Positions 12,691 through 25,094 of a stretch of 64,000 bases of DNA are shown here, one piece after another (position 1 is the first letter of the stretch; every line of letters begins with the position of its first letter). The notes beneath the pieces are model-generated. The model saw only the letters and a list, made by a program, of their open reading frames with translations, ran no database searches and was not told the DNA's origin. Where the stretch lies: NCBI RefSeq assembly GCF_022201045.2, contig NC_068556.1, forward strand, positions 21,743,501-21,807,500, given 5' to 3'. The DNA is from Citrus sinensis. Taxonomy: Eukaryota > Streptophyta > Magnoliopsida > Sapindales > Rutaceae. Both the position numbers and the translations under genes were made by a program.

Positions 12691-14100
12691 TATATTCTTT
12701 TTATAATTGAATTGCTATTTTTTATCTGCTTGTAAGATATTTCAATGATCTATGATTTTTTTTATAGCTTAACAAATTTGAATGATTTGTTTGTTTTTTA
12801 AACTGAATTGCTAAAAAAAAATTAAGTTGTTTGCATTTTTAATATAAAAAATTTAAAAATTAATATTTTTACATTTGTGTCTTTATAAATTATAAATAAT
12901 AAACAAACAATAAACATATAAAAAAACTTAAATAAGATAATATATTATCATAATATAAATTATGTTCAATTAAATACAACCTTTATATTCTAAATTAGTA
13001 TATTTTAATCACCTTTTTTTGTAGTTCTTGATGTTTTTATATGAAAAATATTCATAAATGAATTATAAAGATAAATAATACTAATTTGAAGAAAATAAAA
13101 AAATAAAAAATAATAATGGTCTACCACTATATTATCACAAGTTATAAAAATTAGTAATAATACTAATTATTAAATTTTATTTAGGTAAGGATGAAAATTA
13201 ATTAATTAGATAAGGATGTTATGTTTTAGAAAATATTTTTTAATGATATCATTAAAAAATTTTAGGTTAAGAAAAAAGTTTTAAAAAAATTGGTTTAATA
13301 ACTTAGTATATTTTCATAATATAAACGAATTATAAAGATAAATAATACTAATTTGAAGAAAATAAAAAGATAAAAAATAATAATGGTCTACCACGATATT
13401 ATCACAAGTTATAGAAATTAGTAATAATGCTAATTATTAAATTTTAGTTAGGTAAGGATGAAAATTAATTAATTAGATAAGGATATTATGTTTTAGAAAA
13501 TATTTTTTAATGATATCATTAAAAAACTTTAGGTTAAGAAAAAAGTTTTAAAAAAATGGTTTGATAACTTAATGATTAAAAATTTTCATTAAATTGAAAA
13601 AATAAAACAGATTTAATGACTCAACTGATTGAAATTAAATCAATTAAGTCACTAAGTCAAAAGAACAAACAACCCTGTTTTAATATTCACTATTGAATTT
13701 ATTTAATTCGATAAACAACTAATTAAGTTAACAAGTAATATTAAAGTTGGTGGTGTTGGCTGATGGTTATAGTTTTTTTCCAATTAATTGAAATTTTAAA
13801 TCACAAACAAAACTAAAAATTAGTGTGTGTATACATATACATACATATATAGCATAAACTAGGGCATTTCTGACATGGGATCAGTTTGTTGTTGAACAAA
13901 AAGGAGTGAATGTTAAATCATTCTCTTCAATATACATAAAGCTTATGTGGGTTTCCTTGTGTTCCGTCGCCCAAGGGAATGATTCTTGAACATTTTCTTT
14001 ATAAACCTCTTCTTTATATACATATATTCAACAAGATCCTAATTTGTTAAGCTGTAGCCATCTTTAATTTAATTACAAGTAGCAGCATCTATATATATAG
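12691..14100. other. Very AT-rich intergenic DNA between F-box copies
   Basis: Contains the 267-bp tandem repeat listed separately. Otherwise it is AT-rich sequence with no coding frame. It lies where the F-box tandem unit would have been contiguous, so it looks like later inserted or expanded DNA. Confidence 0.45.
13060..13580. repeat. Two-copy direct tandem repeat, unit about 267 bp
   Basis: The first copy starts at 13060 and the second at 13327, both with GAATTATAAAGATAAATAAT. They match nearly throughout, including GGTCTACCAC.ATATTATCAC and TAGGTAAGGATGAAAATTAA, and differ by scattered substitutions and small indels. The second copy fades near 13580. No coding potential. Confidence 0.9.
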
Positions 14101-14108
14101 ATATAGTT

Positions 14109-14608
14109 GGGAATCCAACAAACCATTGTATAAATGTTTGGAAATTTTTGTTTCACTCACGATCTCACAAACAAAAATATCAAACAAATAATAAATTAAA
14201 AATAGATCAAGAATAAAACCAATCGCATAATACAAGAATTTACGTGGAAAACTCGTGTATTGGAGAAAAATCACAACCGCCAAAGATGACAACAGAAAAA
14301 TCTATTATGTGAAAAATCATTATAACCAATCTATTTTTTCTCACACCCAAAACTCCAATAATACTTATCTCTCAATAAATTTACCGTTTCTCTCCCATTA
14401 GAAATTGTTTATTTATAGAGAACTCATTGTTGTGTTATGTCAATAAGTGAACCTAATCTTCACATATATAGTGATTATTTCTTTTAGAAGAATATACCTC
14501 TTTAATGAGTTAAGTCCAAAGAAGAAATTACTTATTCCGTAAATAGAAATCTTAATTAAAAAAAAATCCTAAAAAATCCTTACTAAAAAGTAAGATGTAT
14601 TTCCTAAC
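14109..14608 (-). mobile_element. Probable solo LTR fossil
   Basis: On the minus strand it starts TGTTAGGAAATAC, has a TATA box in CTCTATAAATAAAC (about 14410), and ends ...GGTTTGTTGGATTCCCAA. The opposite-strand phrase TTTACGTGGAAAACTC (about 14241) is common in plant copia LTRs. Flanks TTATA and CTATA could be a decayed 5-bp target duplication. No internal region adjoins it. Family placement as copia is a guess. Confidence 0.4.
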
Positions 14609-15178
14609 ATATAACAACAATTAATTATGACCATCAAGACGTAACAAATGACAAAAATATCAAAGCCGTAATATGCATATAGCTTCTGGAAGGGTTTCAT
14701 TATTTCCCTTTTATTTATGTAATTGAATACCTCGTATCCTTTGAGCCAATAGATCAAATAATGCAAGTCAAGTTTATTTGTTTATTAAAAATCTTCACAA
14801 TAACTATACAAGAAAAAGAAATGAGTTTGTTTGAAAGAATGAGTATTTGCTTCTGGCTGCTGAAACATGGTGAATGAAATATACTACCACTAAAATTATA
14901 TACATCGAGCACAATCGATCATCTAAGAATACATTATTTTTTGTGAGAAAAAATTAAAGCATGTTCAGGTAGCCAACATGATTCAAATCAATTGTAAGCT
15001 TTTATTTTTGCTCTGCAAGATGAAAGGAGAGCAAGACGATACAAATCCAACGGCTGAAAATTAATTCGAGAATCAGATCCAATTCTATCAAAGATAGAGC
15101 CAGGATCTTTTTTGTTTTTTTTTTGGTCAATTATAACCCGGTACTGGAAGAATTTTGAAACAAGTTTCTCAATCTAAC

Positions 15179-15421
15179 CTTACCAACAAAGTGTTGGCTC
15201 CATTGGCAATGGAGTCCCTTTAAGTGGCTTGACTGGGTTTGCTCCCCAGTTCGAGTCGCAGGGAAGTCGCCTTTGTTGGGAGAACATGTGCCTCTCGGTT
15301 CGAGCGGAGATTTCTAGTCTGGGTTGTGGTACGGGCTTAAAGGTGCCTTCCACAGTTGGCCCTTCCCATGATATCTCGTGGTAAAAAAAAAAATAATAAT
15401 AAATAATAATAAATAAATAAA
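15179..15421 (+). mobile_element. tRNA-derived SINE in the 3' flank of the F-box gene
   Basis: A non-coding block with a B-box-like CCCAGTTCGAGTCGCAGG (about 15244), a body ending GGTTGTGGTACGGGCTTAAAGG and CTCGTGGT, and then an A-rich tail with AAT/AAAT repeats to 15421. The 3' part matches the minus-strand SINE at 25810-26036, so both belong to one family. The homologous flank of a lost F-box copy (about 17300-17390) lacks this block, giving an empty site within the window. The target duplication is not clear because the tail merges with A-rich DNA. Confidence 0.8.
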
Positions 15422-15466
15422 TCAAAAGAGAAAGGATTCAATAAGCTGAACTTTAGGAGAGTAAAT

Positions 15467-16684
15467 TTACTTAAATAAGCAAGCCGTGATTTGCCTCCAA
15501 ACCGCTACTTTTTTCTTTCTTTTCGGGTGGTCAAAATCGTTCAACACGTTGACGCAGCATTGCGAGTAAGGCCAGAAACAACAGCTGTAAAAAGACAGTT
15601 CCCTCCCAACCGATCTTCTGCAAAGCAATTCCAACTTGTTGCTCTTGAGATGATAGCTATATATCATGTAGCGGTTCCCAAGAAAAATGATGTCAGAATT
15701 GGGGTGGATAATATAGATTCTTGTGTATCCAAATTCACGCTCCGCAGCAGAATGTATAATATTCCTCCAATCATCCATACAAATTGAATGCTTCAATGTC
15801 CAGAAACTTGTACCGCCAGCTGCTTTACTGCCGCCATGGCTGTTGTTGTGGTGACGATCATCAAACTGCCAAATCAGTAATTTGGATTCGTTGCGGTTGG
15901 CGTAATTCAATACTCCTTTGCACAATTCAATGACTCCACGACCATAAGGATAGTTCTCGTCCGGGACCTCGACGATCTCAACCTCCGTCGGGGCTTCGAT
16001 ATTGTAGCATACAATCGTGCCCTGATCAGTTATGCTATACAAAATGCCACCCCGTGAGTAGACACTTCGCATTACAAAAAAAGGAATATGCCCGGGGGGT
16101 TTTAGATTCAGCTTGGAAGTAATCCAAGTTTTGGTTTCGGAAGAAAATATTTCCGCCTCCGACACCATGCGTGCCCTCACAAAGCGAATGATTTTGTAGT
16201 GCGACGAATCTCGAGGATCGAAGGCAAGCGCGGCACCACCCGTAAGCACACGTTCACGGGCTTTGGGGATTGCAACACACTGTTTGGTTAAGGGGTTGCA
16301 CACATAATAGTGATGTTTACAGAGGCTGCTGCCCAGTAGAATCAACCCATTGCAGCTGTCAAATAATTTGTAAGGGAAGTATTCGGATGGTAAGAGACTC
16401 GTTAAAGACTCCACGAATACTTCACCATCGTTACCACATCCTTCATTTTTATCAGAATAGGAAAAATAGTTCATACAATCTTTCGTCGAGTGAAACAAAA
16501 AACCAGAAAGAGGAGAGGCCCGCAAAATTCTCGGAATACAGACATTAGAAATAAGGTTGCTCCATGCTTTGGATACAATCTTGAACCCAGTAACACTCTT
16601 TACGGGCAATCGACAAAGAATCTCAGTTATCAAATCTTCTGGCAAGTTTATTTTTTCCATTATTTTCCTATACCTGTATACCAT
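15467..16684 (-). CDS. F-box protein with F-box-associated domain
   Basis: Single-exon gene, 405 aa from the first ATG. A second ATG eight codons later (MEKINLPEDL) could be the real start, since the F-box begins there. F-box at about residues 14-50: LPEDLITEILCRLPVKSV, then KAWSNLIS. The rest has the look of an FBA domain: the DSCNGLILLGSS strand, YVCNPLTKQCVAIPKA, LAFDPRDSSHYKIIRFV and SSETKTW. Such proteins are substrate receptors of SCF ubiquitin ligases; the target is unknown. It is the only intact member of a small tandem array with remnants on both sides. Plus-strand frames over it are shadows. Confidence 0.9.
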   Translation of the reverse strand: MVYRYRKIMEKINLPEDLITEILCRLPVKSVTGFKIVSKAWSNLISNVCIPRILRASPLSGFLFHSTKDCMNYFSYSDKNEGCGNDGEVFVESLTSLLPSEYFPYKLFDSCNGLILLGSSLCKHHYYVCNPLTKQCVAIPKARERVLTGGAALAFDPRDSSHYKIIRFVRARMVSEAEIFSSETKTWITSKLNLKPPGHIPFFVMRSVYSRGGILYSITDQGTIVCYNIEAPTEVEIVEVPDENYPYGRGVIELCKGVLNYANRNESKLLIWQFDDRHHNNSHGGSKAAGGTSFWTLKHSICMDDWRNIIHSAAEREFGYTRIYIIHPNSDIIFLGNRYMIYSYHLKSNKLELLCRRSVGRELSFYSCCFWPYSQCCVNVLNDFDHPKRKKKVAVWRQITACLFK

Positions 16685-17089
16685 ACAACCCCAAAAACAA
16701 TGGAGGGAGAAAAATTAATAATACTTGATAGCTGAATCCCACCTATGTGAGAGAGGCTTCAATGAGACCAACTTTATTCATATTAGTTCAGACATGCAAC
16801 CTTAATCAGGAATCTCTTTATACAGTACGGAAACTACTTTTCTAACTTGTATAAAAGGAAACTAAATTTGTAAGAATCGTACGAGATCTTATATCGGAAA
16901 ACTAAATCTTTAAGAATCTTGCGGGATCTATATAATGGTATCAAATCACGGTAACAACTGCAGTTTAAGTAAATAAGATATAATCAATGATTGCTAGTCA
17001 ATCACTAATTATATTCTTATTACAATCCTTTTTTATTCAATTAGTCAAATAAAAATTACTTGAAAACAACTCATTTAGGCTTCTGCGAC

Positions 17090-17445
17090 AAAGCATTATA
17101 TATAACAAATAGAGTTAATTGGAAAAAGCACTTTGAGGCAGCCATTGGCATGATCCAAATCAATTGGAAGCTTTTATATTAGGTTTGCAAGATGAAAGGA
17201 CAGCAAGAGACATTACAGATCCAACGGCTGAAAACCAATGCAAGATTCCTTTTATAGGTCTGTACCTAGTCTTATAATTATATTAACCCATATCCTCTTG
17301 TGTCCAGTAGTGGAAGAATTTTGAAACAAATCTCGGTATCAATCCTCAAATAACTACATAATTAAACAAAAAATAGAAAAGATTCAAAGAGCTGAACATT
17401 AAAAGAGTGTAAAAGCATGTTGTGATTTTCCTCCAAAGACAGGTA
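17090..17445 (-). pseudogene. 3'-end remnant of a third F-box copy
   Basis: Matches the 3' flank and last codons of the intact F-box gene (about 14955-15490): AATTGGAAGCTTTTAT, GCAAGATGAAAGGA, ATCCAACGGCTGAAAA, TGGAAGAATTTTGAAACAA, then the end of the coding region near 17430. The coding body beyond 17445 is gone. It sits directly after the 5' flank of the intact gene, as expected for head-to-tail tandem copies. Confidence 0.8.
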
Positions 17446-19460
17446 CGACCTCTGTGAATTTTACATTCAAAGGTTTCGATAATTACAATATTTATATATT
17501 TATTCTTTCACAATTATTATTATTAGTAGTTGTTAACATATTCATGCCAATATCAGGTTCCAAGAAACAATATCAAGCTTTTAATTGATAGTAGATTGAA
17601 TTGGAGTGGAGACTGGCCTTGCGAAGACACTAAATTGATTAGTCCAGAATAGATTCTGTTAGAAAAAATAGCATAATTAAAATGGCCATTTTAAGGCCAA
17701 TTTTGAGTGAAATGAATATCGGGGAAATATTCTTATAAGGATGATTTTAAATCTCTTCCGTAAACTTCTCACAGCAAATCATAGAACTTTTTTATTGGTA
17801 CTGGGGTGAATGTGAAATAGGATCTCAAATATCACCTATTGGTTTAGAAAAATACAGGAAAAATTAATTTGGTTTTTCCCTTTTTTATTGCATTAAAATT
17901 TAAGTGAAATTAAATCTGGAATGTGTAACAACAATGTCAATCTAGATATTGATCGCAATAGCAAGAGATTAAAGGAATATTAAGGATGATTGTGGCCAGT
18001 TTTATGAGAAAAAAATACAACTTAAAAGGTCATTACAAGTGAATTAAAGTTATAGATTTTATTCCAAAATTAAATTCAAATAATAAGTTCAAGAGTCAAT
18101 ATTTAATTTTTTTAGACCAAAACGCCCTCCGCAAATTCAATAATATGGCTTCTAAATCATTAGCTACACACATTAAAGAAAATCCTTCTTTTAAAAAATT
18201 CTCTCTTCAATGTGATAGGTTCAAACATTAATTTGAAGTCCCTGAAATAGTGAAGTTGTGTTGTTGAGACTGTTTGAATCTTTTGTATCCTAGGAGATAA
18301 ATGCCAATATAACCTAAGCATAAGGTGGTGAATCTGTTTTGAGGACACTATAACTTTACGGGTCTCGAGTTTTGCTATAACATTTTTTTGCGAATTATAA
18401 TAATTTGATGTTATTTTCAATTTTGTCATGAGAAACTAGTAACAAATACGTAAGTGGCTTATTAGTAAGTTTAACTATTTTAGGAAGGTTCTGCCAAAAA
18501 AGTTGTACATAGTCTAAAAAGTTTGAATTTTAAGTGTGACTATTTGTGACCATTCTAATCTTTATTTAGAATGTAACTAATGTATTTTTTGCATACAACA
18601 TAAGTTGTCTTATATCACTTATTATTTGTGTTTTTGTAGCAATCTTAAAAATATTTTTTTAAATGTTGAATTCAAATTATCTCGAATTAAGCCAACATAA
18701 TCATGTTGATGGGAAATTTGTTTAGTAGGAGGCTAATGTTGAGAGCAGTGAGATTATAGGACAAATCACTTAGGATAAACCTCCTAAATTTTAAATTTCC
18801 TAGGATCCCAAGATCTTAGGACAAACTAGTTAAGATAAACCTTAACAATTAAACTTACTATTAAAGATCCTGAGTTAACTTCAACCTTAAAAATCAATCA
18901 TGAAATCAACTTACAAGTGGAGTAGAATCTTTATGAGGAAGCACCATAAACATGAGACATAAATAGAAGAAATTAGTAAAATTAACGAACCATCACCAGA
19001 TTTGCCAACTTAACAGAAGATAGCTAGATTTCACGAAGCTGAAAATTGATTGGAGCAATTAAAAGTCTATATACTGAAAAGTCAAAAGGGTGGTAGCTTG
19101 TTTGTAAATATTTGTAAAAGCTTTTGAGATAGAAGAATTGTTTATATGTTTAAAGAGAGTGTGCGAAGAGTGCCGGGGCAGTCCCGTTTGCGATACCCAA
19201 GATGAATCAAATCCAGACCCAGTCAGCATAAGCCAAGCCAATAAATTTGTTGCTTCAAAAAAAAAAAAATCGTCACTTTCAGCAGTTCCCTCGCTACGCA
19301 CTCTTGTCCCTCTGGTCTTTCTTAGCTTTAGCTTAACTTAGCTCACCATCCCATTTCTAATCTTAATAGCAGCAGCTCTTCTTACCCAACTGCCTCCTAA
19401 ATTCATGGACATTTAGAAAGGAAAAAAAAATTCTAAATTCTCAGATAAGACAAAACAAAG
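17446..19460. other. Intergenic DNA, AT-rich; promoter side of PNC at its right end
   Basis: No gene recognised. A loose repeat of AGGACAAA..TTAGGATAAACCT occurs at about 18757 and 18829. About 19300-19460 should be promoter and 5' UTR of the carrier gene. A short A-tailed block ends at 19270 and is discussed under rejected items. Confidence 0.45.
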
Positions 19461-22264
19461 ATGGGGTTTGATCTCGAATCTTTGTCTGATGCGACTTCAG
19501 GAGCCATTGGAGCTCTTGTTAGCACTACCATATTGTACCCTCTTGATACTTGCAAGACCAAATACCAAGCTGAAGTTAGAGCTCGCCATCAGCAGAAGTA
19601 CAGGTTGCTTTTCTTGCTTTCTTTCTTTTTGGTGCCACATAGTTCTTCTTGATATTTTTATATATTCTACTATTTGTTTTCTTTTAAATGATTTGGGTGT
19701 TAGCTTCTCAGTTTGTTTCAAATGGTTTCTATCTTCTGTATATGACATATGTTTTGCTCATACATGAATCTTGATGTTATTTCATTTGTAATTGTTGTGC
19801 TTGACAACTAACGTCTGCCAATCACTGAAATCCACTTATTCCTGACAACTAGTGATTTCATTTCACAGCAGCTCTGGGTTGAATGACTTAGGACCTTAAA
19901 TATGATACATAGCTTAATTGATTCATAATGTGATTATGTTAACTAGTTTGTTTTAGATGTTAAAAGAGAAATAGAAATTGAACTTGAGGTTCTTTGCACT
20001 GCAATCACATGTTGTGCTCATTTGTTTCTAGTGACGTAGCGGATACCTTACGTTAAAATTTTACGGCTCAAAATTGAAGTGATTGCATTGTTGACCATTA
20101 CAGAAGAGCCAGCTCTGAGATAACACTGTTCCATTTATTCGTTCTGTTTTATTCAGGAACATTTCTGATGTTCTTTGGGAAGCTATTTCTACGCGTCAGG
20201 TTCTTTCATTGTATCAGGGACTTGGGACAAAGAATCTGCAATCTTTTATCTCACAGTTCATCTACTTCTATGGGTACAGCTTTTTTAAGAGGCTGTACTT
20301 ACAGAAAAGTGGTAACAAGAGCATTGGAACAAGGGCAAACTTGATTGTTGCTGCAGCCGCTGGGGCTTGTACTGTTATAGTGACGCAGGTCAGTAAGGGA
20401 TATTTTGAAGCTTTTCTTCTTATTGGCACATGCATCCGTTTTATATGCAATTCATTTTAATGGCTTCTTTATCTATGGTTTCGATTGATAAATGGAAGCT
20501 GTCTAGATTAAGATTTCAAGTAGAAATCTGCTGTCACTCTGCACTTCGGGTCCTCTGATTGAGTTGCTGATTAGACATAGCAGGAAAGCAAATGCATAAT
20601 CCCATGAAATCCTAGGAGAAAAAAGAAATGGAATGACAGAGTGGCTGCCAATGCTATTAAGGATTCAAAAACAATTGCCTATTGATTCATGAATTCAGAA
20701 CAAAAGGGTATGAGATGAGTTTACAGAACAGATGTTAGTTGACAAAGCATGGAATTTTGTTACTGGTTGGAGATGAGTAATTTCCAACACACCTCAGCAG
20801 CGTGTGAACCTCTATACATTTCTCTCCTTTTTTTTTCCCCCCTGAGTTTAAATACAATTTTGACTAAATTTTCATTTCATTATTCATGTAATGTTAGGTA
20901 AACCTCAAATTCAAATGCATACTTTCAAATACTCAAAATCAAAACATAGCATCAGGAAATTGCATGTGTTTTCTTGATTACTTTCTAGGCGGCAATCACA
21001 TTTCCCTCAGTGCCTACAACTTTTAGGTGCCAATGACTACTCCCAAGTTCTTGTGTGGGGTTCTATTATCTAACTTTGATATTCTTTCAGCCTTTGGATA
21101 CAGCATCCTCGAGGATGCAGACAAGTGAATTTGGGAAATCCAAAGGGCTTTGGAAAAGCCTTTCGGAGAGCACTTGGAGTGAGGCATTTGATGGTCTTGG
21201 CATATCTCTTCTCCTGACATCAAACCCATCCATCCAGGTAACTGAACATTCCTTTTCTATATTTTTGTATGCATGTCTCATGTATAGAATAATTGGTTTA
21301 ATTCAACTTATATTAGATGTTGGAGGTTGTATTAGGACCACTGTGATTTTGCTTTGTGAATCTACATTGTAGTTTATTAAAAAAGAAAAAAGAAAAAAAA
21401 AAGAAGAGATTCATGTAAGATTTTAATTTACATTACATTTAGCACTACGACAGGTTTGTAAGTATTGAAGAGCAACACTTGTAGCAAAATAAAAATAAAT
21501 GGAGAACAAAAGTAAAACAAGAAATAGCAGCTAGCTCATGTGGCTTGTCATTCTACCCTAAACTCTGTTCAAAATTTGTAGCTTCCATTTCAATTTTGAC
21601 TATATAGTTTCTCTGATCCATTATAAAATATTGGTTTAGGTAGAGATTACCTTGCACGGATAGAAATGAGCTGAAACAAAAGTTTTGTGTTACACAGTAC
21701 ACTGTTTTTGATCAGTTGAAACAAAGACTACTGAGGAGGCGGCTGAAGAGAGAAACTGGAAAAGAGCCATCTCCAGAAGCTCTTCCAGCCTTCTCTGCCT
21801 TCTTTTTAGGAGCACTCTCAAAGTGTGTAGCCACCTTCTTGACTTACCCAGCTATCAGGTACAACAGTTTTATTAAGCTAGTCTGCCCCAACAGTTTGGA
21901 TAAAATTATGCAATACATCCTTTGTCTCAATCATTTGACAGCTATGCTGACAAAATTACAAAATTAAATATGAATTGCGGCCAGGTGTAAGGTCATGCTT
22001 CAGGCTGCAGAATCAGATGAAGATGGGATCAACCAAGCTCCACAAAGAAACAAAAATACAGTTTCAGATGCACTCTGTTCCATTTGGAAAAGAGAAGGTC
22101 CACTGGGCTTTTACAAAGGTATACAGGCACAGATCCTAAAGACTGTGCTAAGCTCAGCATTGCTTTTAATGATAAAGGAGAAGATCACAAAGACCTCGTG
22201 GGTTCTATTGCTTGCACTTCAAAAAGTTCTTTCTACGACCCGTGGTAGACTGAAGAGTGCTTAA
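19461..22264 (+). CDS. PNC1: Peroxisomal adenine nucleotide carrier (PNC)
   Basis: Mitochondrial-carrier-family protein that exchanges cytosolic ATP for AMP/ADP across the peroxisomal membrane, supplying acyl-CoA synthetases for beta-oxidation. Five exons, 320 aa: 19461-19603, 20157-20388, 21091-21237, 21698-21858, 21985-22264. The start [20 protein letters not shown] matches PNC proteins from memory. The three carrier repeats keep their signatures in degenerate form: YPLDTCKTK (repeat 1), [11 protein letters not shown] (repeat 2) and YPAIRCKVMLQ (repeat 3), plus [13 protein letters not shown] before the last helix. The lengths of PNC1 and PNC2 in Arabidopsis (about 320) agree. PNC1 versus PNC2 cannot be decided, and the symbol is a family label. 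No upstream in-frame ATG competes for the start. Confidence 0.93.
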
Positions 22265-23280
22265 TCAGTGGGAGAAGTTTATCTTAATATGGACAGGAGG
22301 CCAGTTTCTGTTTCCTGAAGAAAAAGTCTTATTGTAGCAGTAAGGACAATAAATTATAATTGGTTTAAATTCCAGTTCTCTTCATTTAGGTACTACACCT
22401 GATTCAGCACGAGTAAGCTTATTGAATAAAGAATCATCAGATATGAAGGGAATAAAATGGGGGAGAACCAATATGCAGATTGACTCGAACTCTTTAAGGC
22501 AACTGCCTTTAGATTGTACACCGAGCTGGCTTGATCCAGATTCTAAGCCAATTTGTGCTAATTAAGTGTTGTATCACCAAACAGCTGATAAGTATTTCTT
22601 AGGTTTTTTAGAATAGATTGTGTTATTGTGTATGTCCTCGATTTCCTTCACTAATTGAGGATTGAAACAAACGGTTCTATGTACCAAACCCATGGAAGCT
22701 ATTTAGAATTATTTGCTCAATTAAGCATAATATTTCATTTTTACAGTCTTATGGAATTAAGTAAAAGTTTTACTGTAAAGAATGGAAAGAACAGGACCCG
22801 GACCCCATATTGCAGCTGCATCAAAATGAGTCAGCTATATGATGATTGCACTGATTCTTATGAAATGTTTGTACAGTGCGACCTCAGGAATAACCGATGG
22901 TAATTTGTTGCAATTAAACTCTCATAACCACTGACTGTCAGGAGATTAATATATAAATGCATTGATTGCTTCGGTTTTGGATATTTCGGTGGTTATTGGA
23001 CATCAGAAATGCATGGCATGGGAACATAAGAAAAGAAAATGAAATATCCAAACAATTCTCTCATTCCCAACCCTCACAACCAAGTTGAAAGGTTTAAAAC
23101 TTGAAAATACAGTATACAATAAAATGAATTCTGTTATGATGAGTGGGAAACAAATGTCTGAAAATTCCATATTTCCTATTTTATGGAAATGGCCAAAACC
23201 ATTCTCTGTATCTATTGCAGCCTTTTGAGTCGTGATAGCCAAATAAAAGTAAAAGAGATGGAAAAGAGCCATTAGTCAAT
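22265..23280. other. Gap between convergent PNC and GPI-protein genes
   Basis: The 3' UTRs of both flanking genes must lie here. AATAAA-like signals occur in the PNC 3' region (22349 and 22426). I see no separate gene; the short frames here carry no motifs. Confidence 0.5.
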
Positions 23281-25094
23281 TTAAAAGATCATTAAAGCAC
23301 TGATCAACCAGAAAAGCAAGCAGTAAATCAAACCAATATTGGAAAACAAACTGGCTGCATTGTATGGCACATAGCTCCCTTCAGGTGTACTTGTGGTCAA
23401 AATAACAACAATCCAGTTGTCTTCAGAACCAATACCAGCTCCTTTATACTTGGTGTCATTGAGACTATCAGAATACTGAGACTTGGTGAAGTTTGAGAGC
23501 ACAAGGCTAGGTTCCAAGTTAGGGACGCAAGCGGGCATGACAATTCCATCCCTGGTGTTGGAGACATTCAAGTGGCATTTGGCTAGAAGGTCTGGGTAGT
23601 TGGACAACTGTTTCTCAGTGCCAGGCACTGTGTTAGCACCTGTGCTGTTTGTGCAGGGTTGATTCTTGAACTGATCAGCTAATTCATCAGCAAGGCACTC
23701 TGCATTCTTATTTTTTGTTAAGGATGTCAGGTTTAAGGATTCTCTATAGCTGTTAAGGCCTTGAAGCAGCGTGTCCTCCTCATCTACAGAGAATAAATAA
23801 AATGTCAATTGAGGGAGAGAAGCTTTTCATGTCATAACTTTAGTTGCTTAACAACAAGACAGTCAAGTGTTATATGGACATCAAATCAGAAATAACTTTA
23901 GTCACCTGTGAAGATTTATCATCATAAACAAAGGAAGCTAGAGGCTATTACTTAACTTCAATGGGAGAAGCTCCAAGATGTCCAGGAAGCTATATGTATG
24001 TAATCCATATGCCATCTCTATTACAAACTTCTAAATAACAATGAGTAGCAACACATTTGGAGCTATATTTTGTCTCGTGGAGTTACAAAAGTTGCAAATC
24101 ACATCTTTGATACTATCAATCCGTTAAAACCAAACCATATGCAAACAGAATAATGTCTATCATTGTTATTAACTTCAGTTTGCAAATCAGTATTCGTATA
24201 TCATACAATTCAGTTTCTTCCATTTCGAGAAGTGGTTTATAGATATCAGCTTAACCGAAAACAAGTTCCATTTGGAGAATTTCTGTGTTTCTTATGTCAT
24301 CCAAGAAAGACAATCAAACAGAAAACAAATCACTAACAATAATATTTGATAACCATGCAACTCTAGGTCTTGTTTAGAGTATCAGAACCGACTAATGCGA
24401 ATGCAATCTCATTCCTAACCTCACTTTAAAGTTCACAATCTAAAAATCCAAACAAATAGAAGAACTTCGTCAATTTTTCCGTGATACAAACACGACAAGG
24501 TACAAGCCATCTATAAACACCCCCCTCGCAGCTACACCTTTTTTGGGTTCAAGTTCCATTTTTTTTTTTAAAATAAAATTGTCTCTCACTTCCCAAGTTC
24601 GATGGCATCACCAAAAAGTATGAAGCACATTACCTTTACATCATAATAATGCATCAAGCATTCCACAGATTTTGATCAAAAGCAATCGTTTACATCTTAT
24701 CAGTATCTGATCTTTAGGGTAATATAAAGGAAGAAAATCACAAGCAACCAGCATATAAAATTGTTGTTACAGCACAATTTTATGTTGGATCTAATGCCGT
24801 ACTAACAGCGGCAGGCCCTAAAAAAATTAAAGGAAGAATTAAGGGTTCAAATGAAATTTACGCACTTAGTAAAGAGCATTGCTTGGCAAGGCAAAGAAAG
24901 CAAATACCCAGATCGACATATGCTGAGCAGATCTCATAAGAATAGGAGCAATTAAGAGAATAAAACAAAGAGTAACAAACTTAGAGAGGGTGACAGAAGC
25001 GAAGAGAAGCTTACTTACCAGTGTCGCATTTGACAAGGAGATTCATCGAGAGGAAGGAGACAAGTAAGAGAAGATGAAGCCATGGAGACGCCAT
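23281..25094 (-). CDS. Small GPI-anchored glycoprotein (At5g19230/At3g06035-like)
   Basis: Two exons, 25094-25019 and 23783-23281, joined at T-D-E to give 192 aa. Residues 1-25 (MASPWLHLLLLVSFLSMNLLVKC) are a signal peptide. The mature part has four cysteines (NAECLAD, QPCTNS, AKCHLN, PACVP) and five N-glycosylation sites (NLT, NST, NVS, NFT, NDT). The tail, NIGLIYCLLFWLISALMIF, is a hydrophobic GPI-addition signal after a small-residue stretch near YNAAS. The protein should sit on the outer face of the plasma membrane. Function is unknown. The family is plant-specific. The intron is 1235 bp. Confidence 0.9.

Noticed and set aside
15491-16735. Plus-strand frames across the F-box gene
   Set aside because: They are antisense shadows with no motifs.
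19143-19272. A-tailed block before the PNC gene (ends TTGCTTCAAAAAAAAAAAAA)
   Set aside because: The tail suggests a retroposon, but I could not find A/B boxes, a matching copy in the window or a target duplication, so it is not listed as an element.
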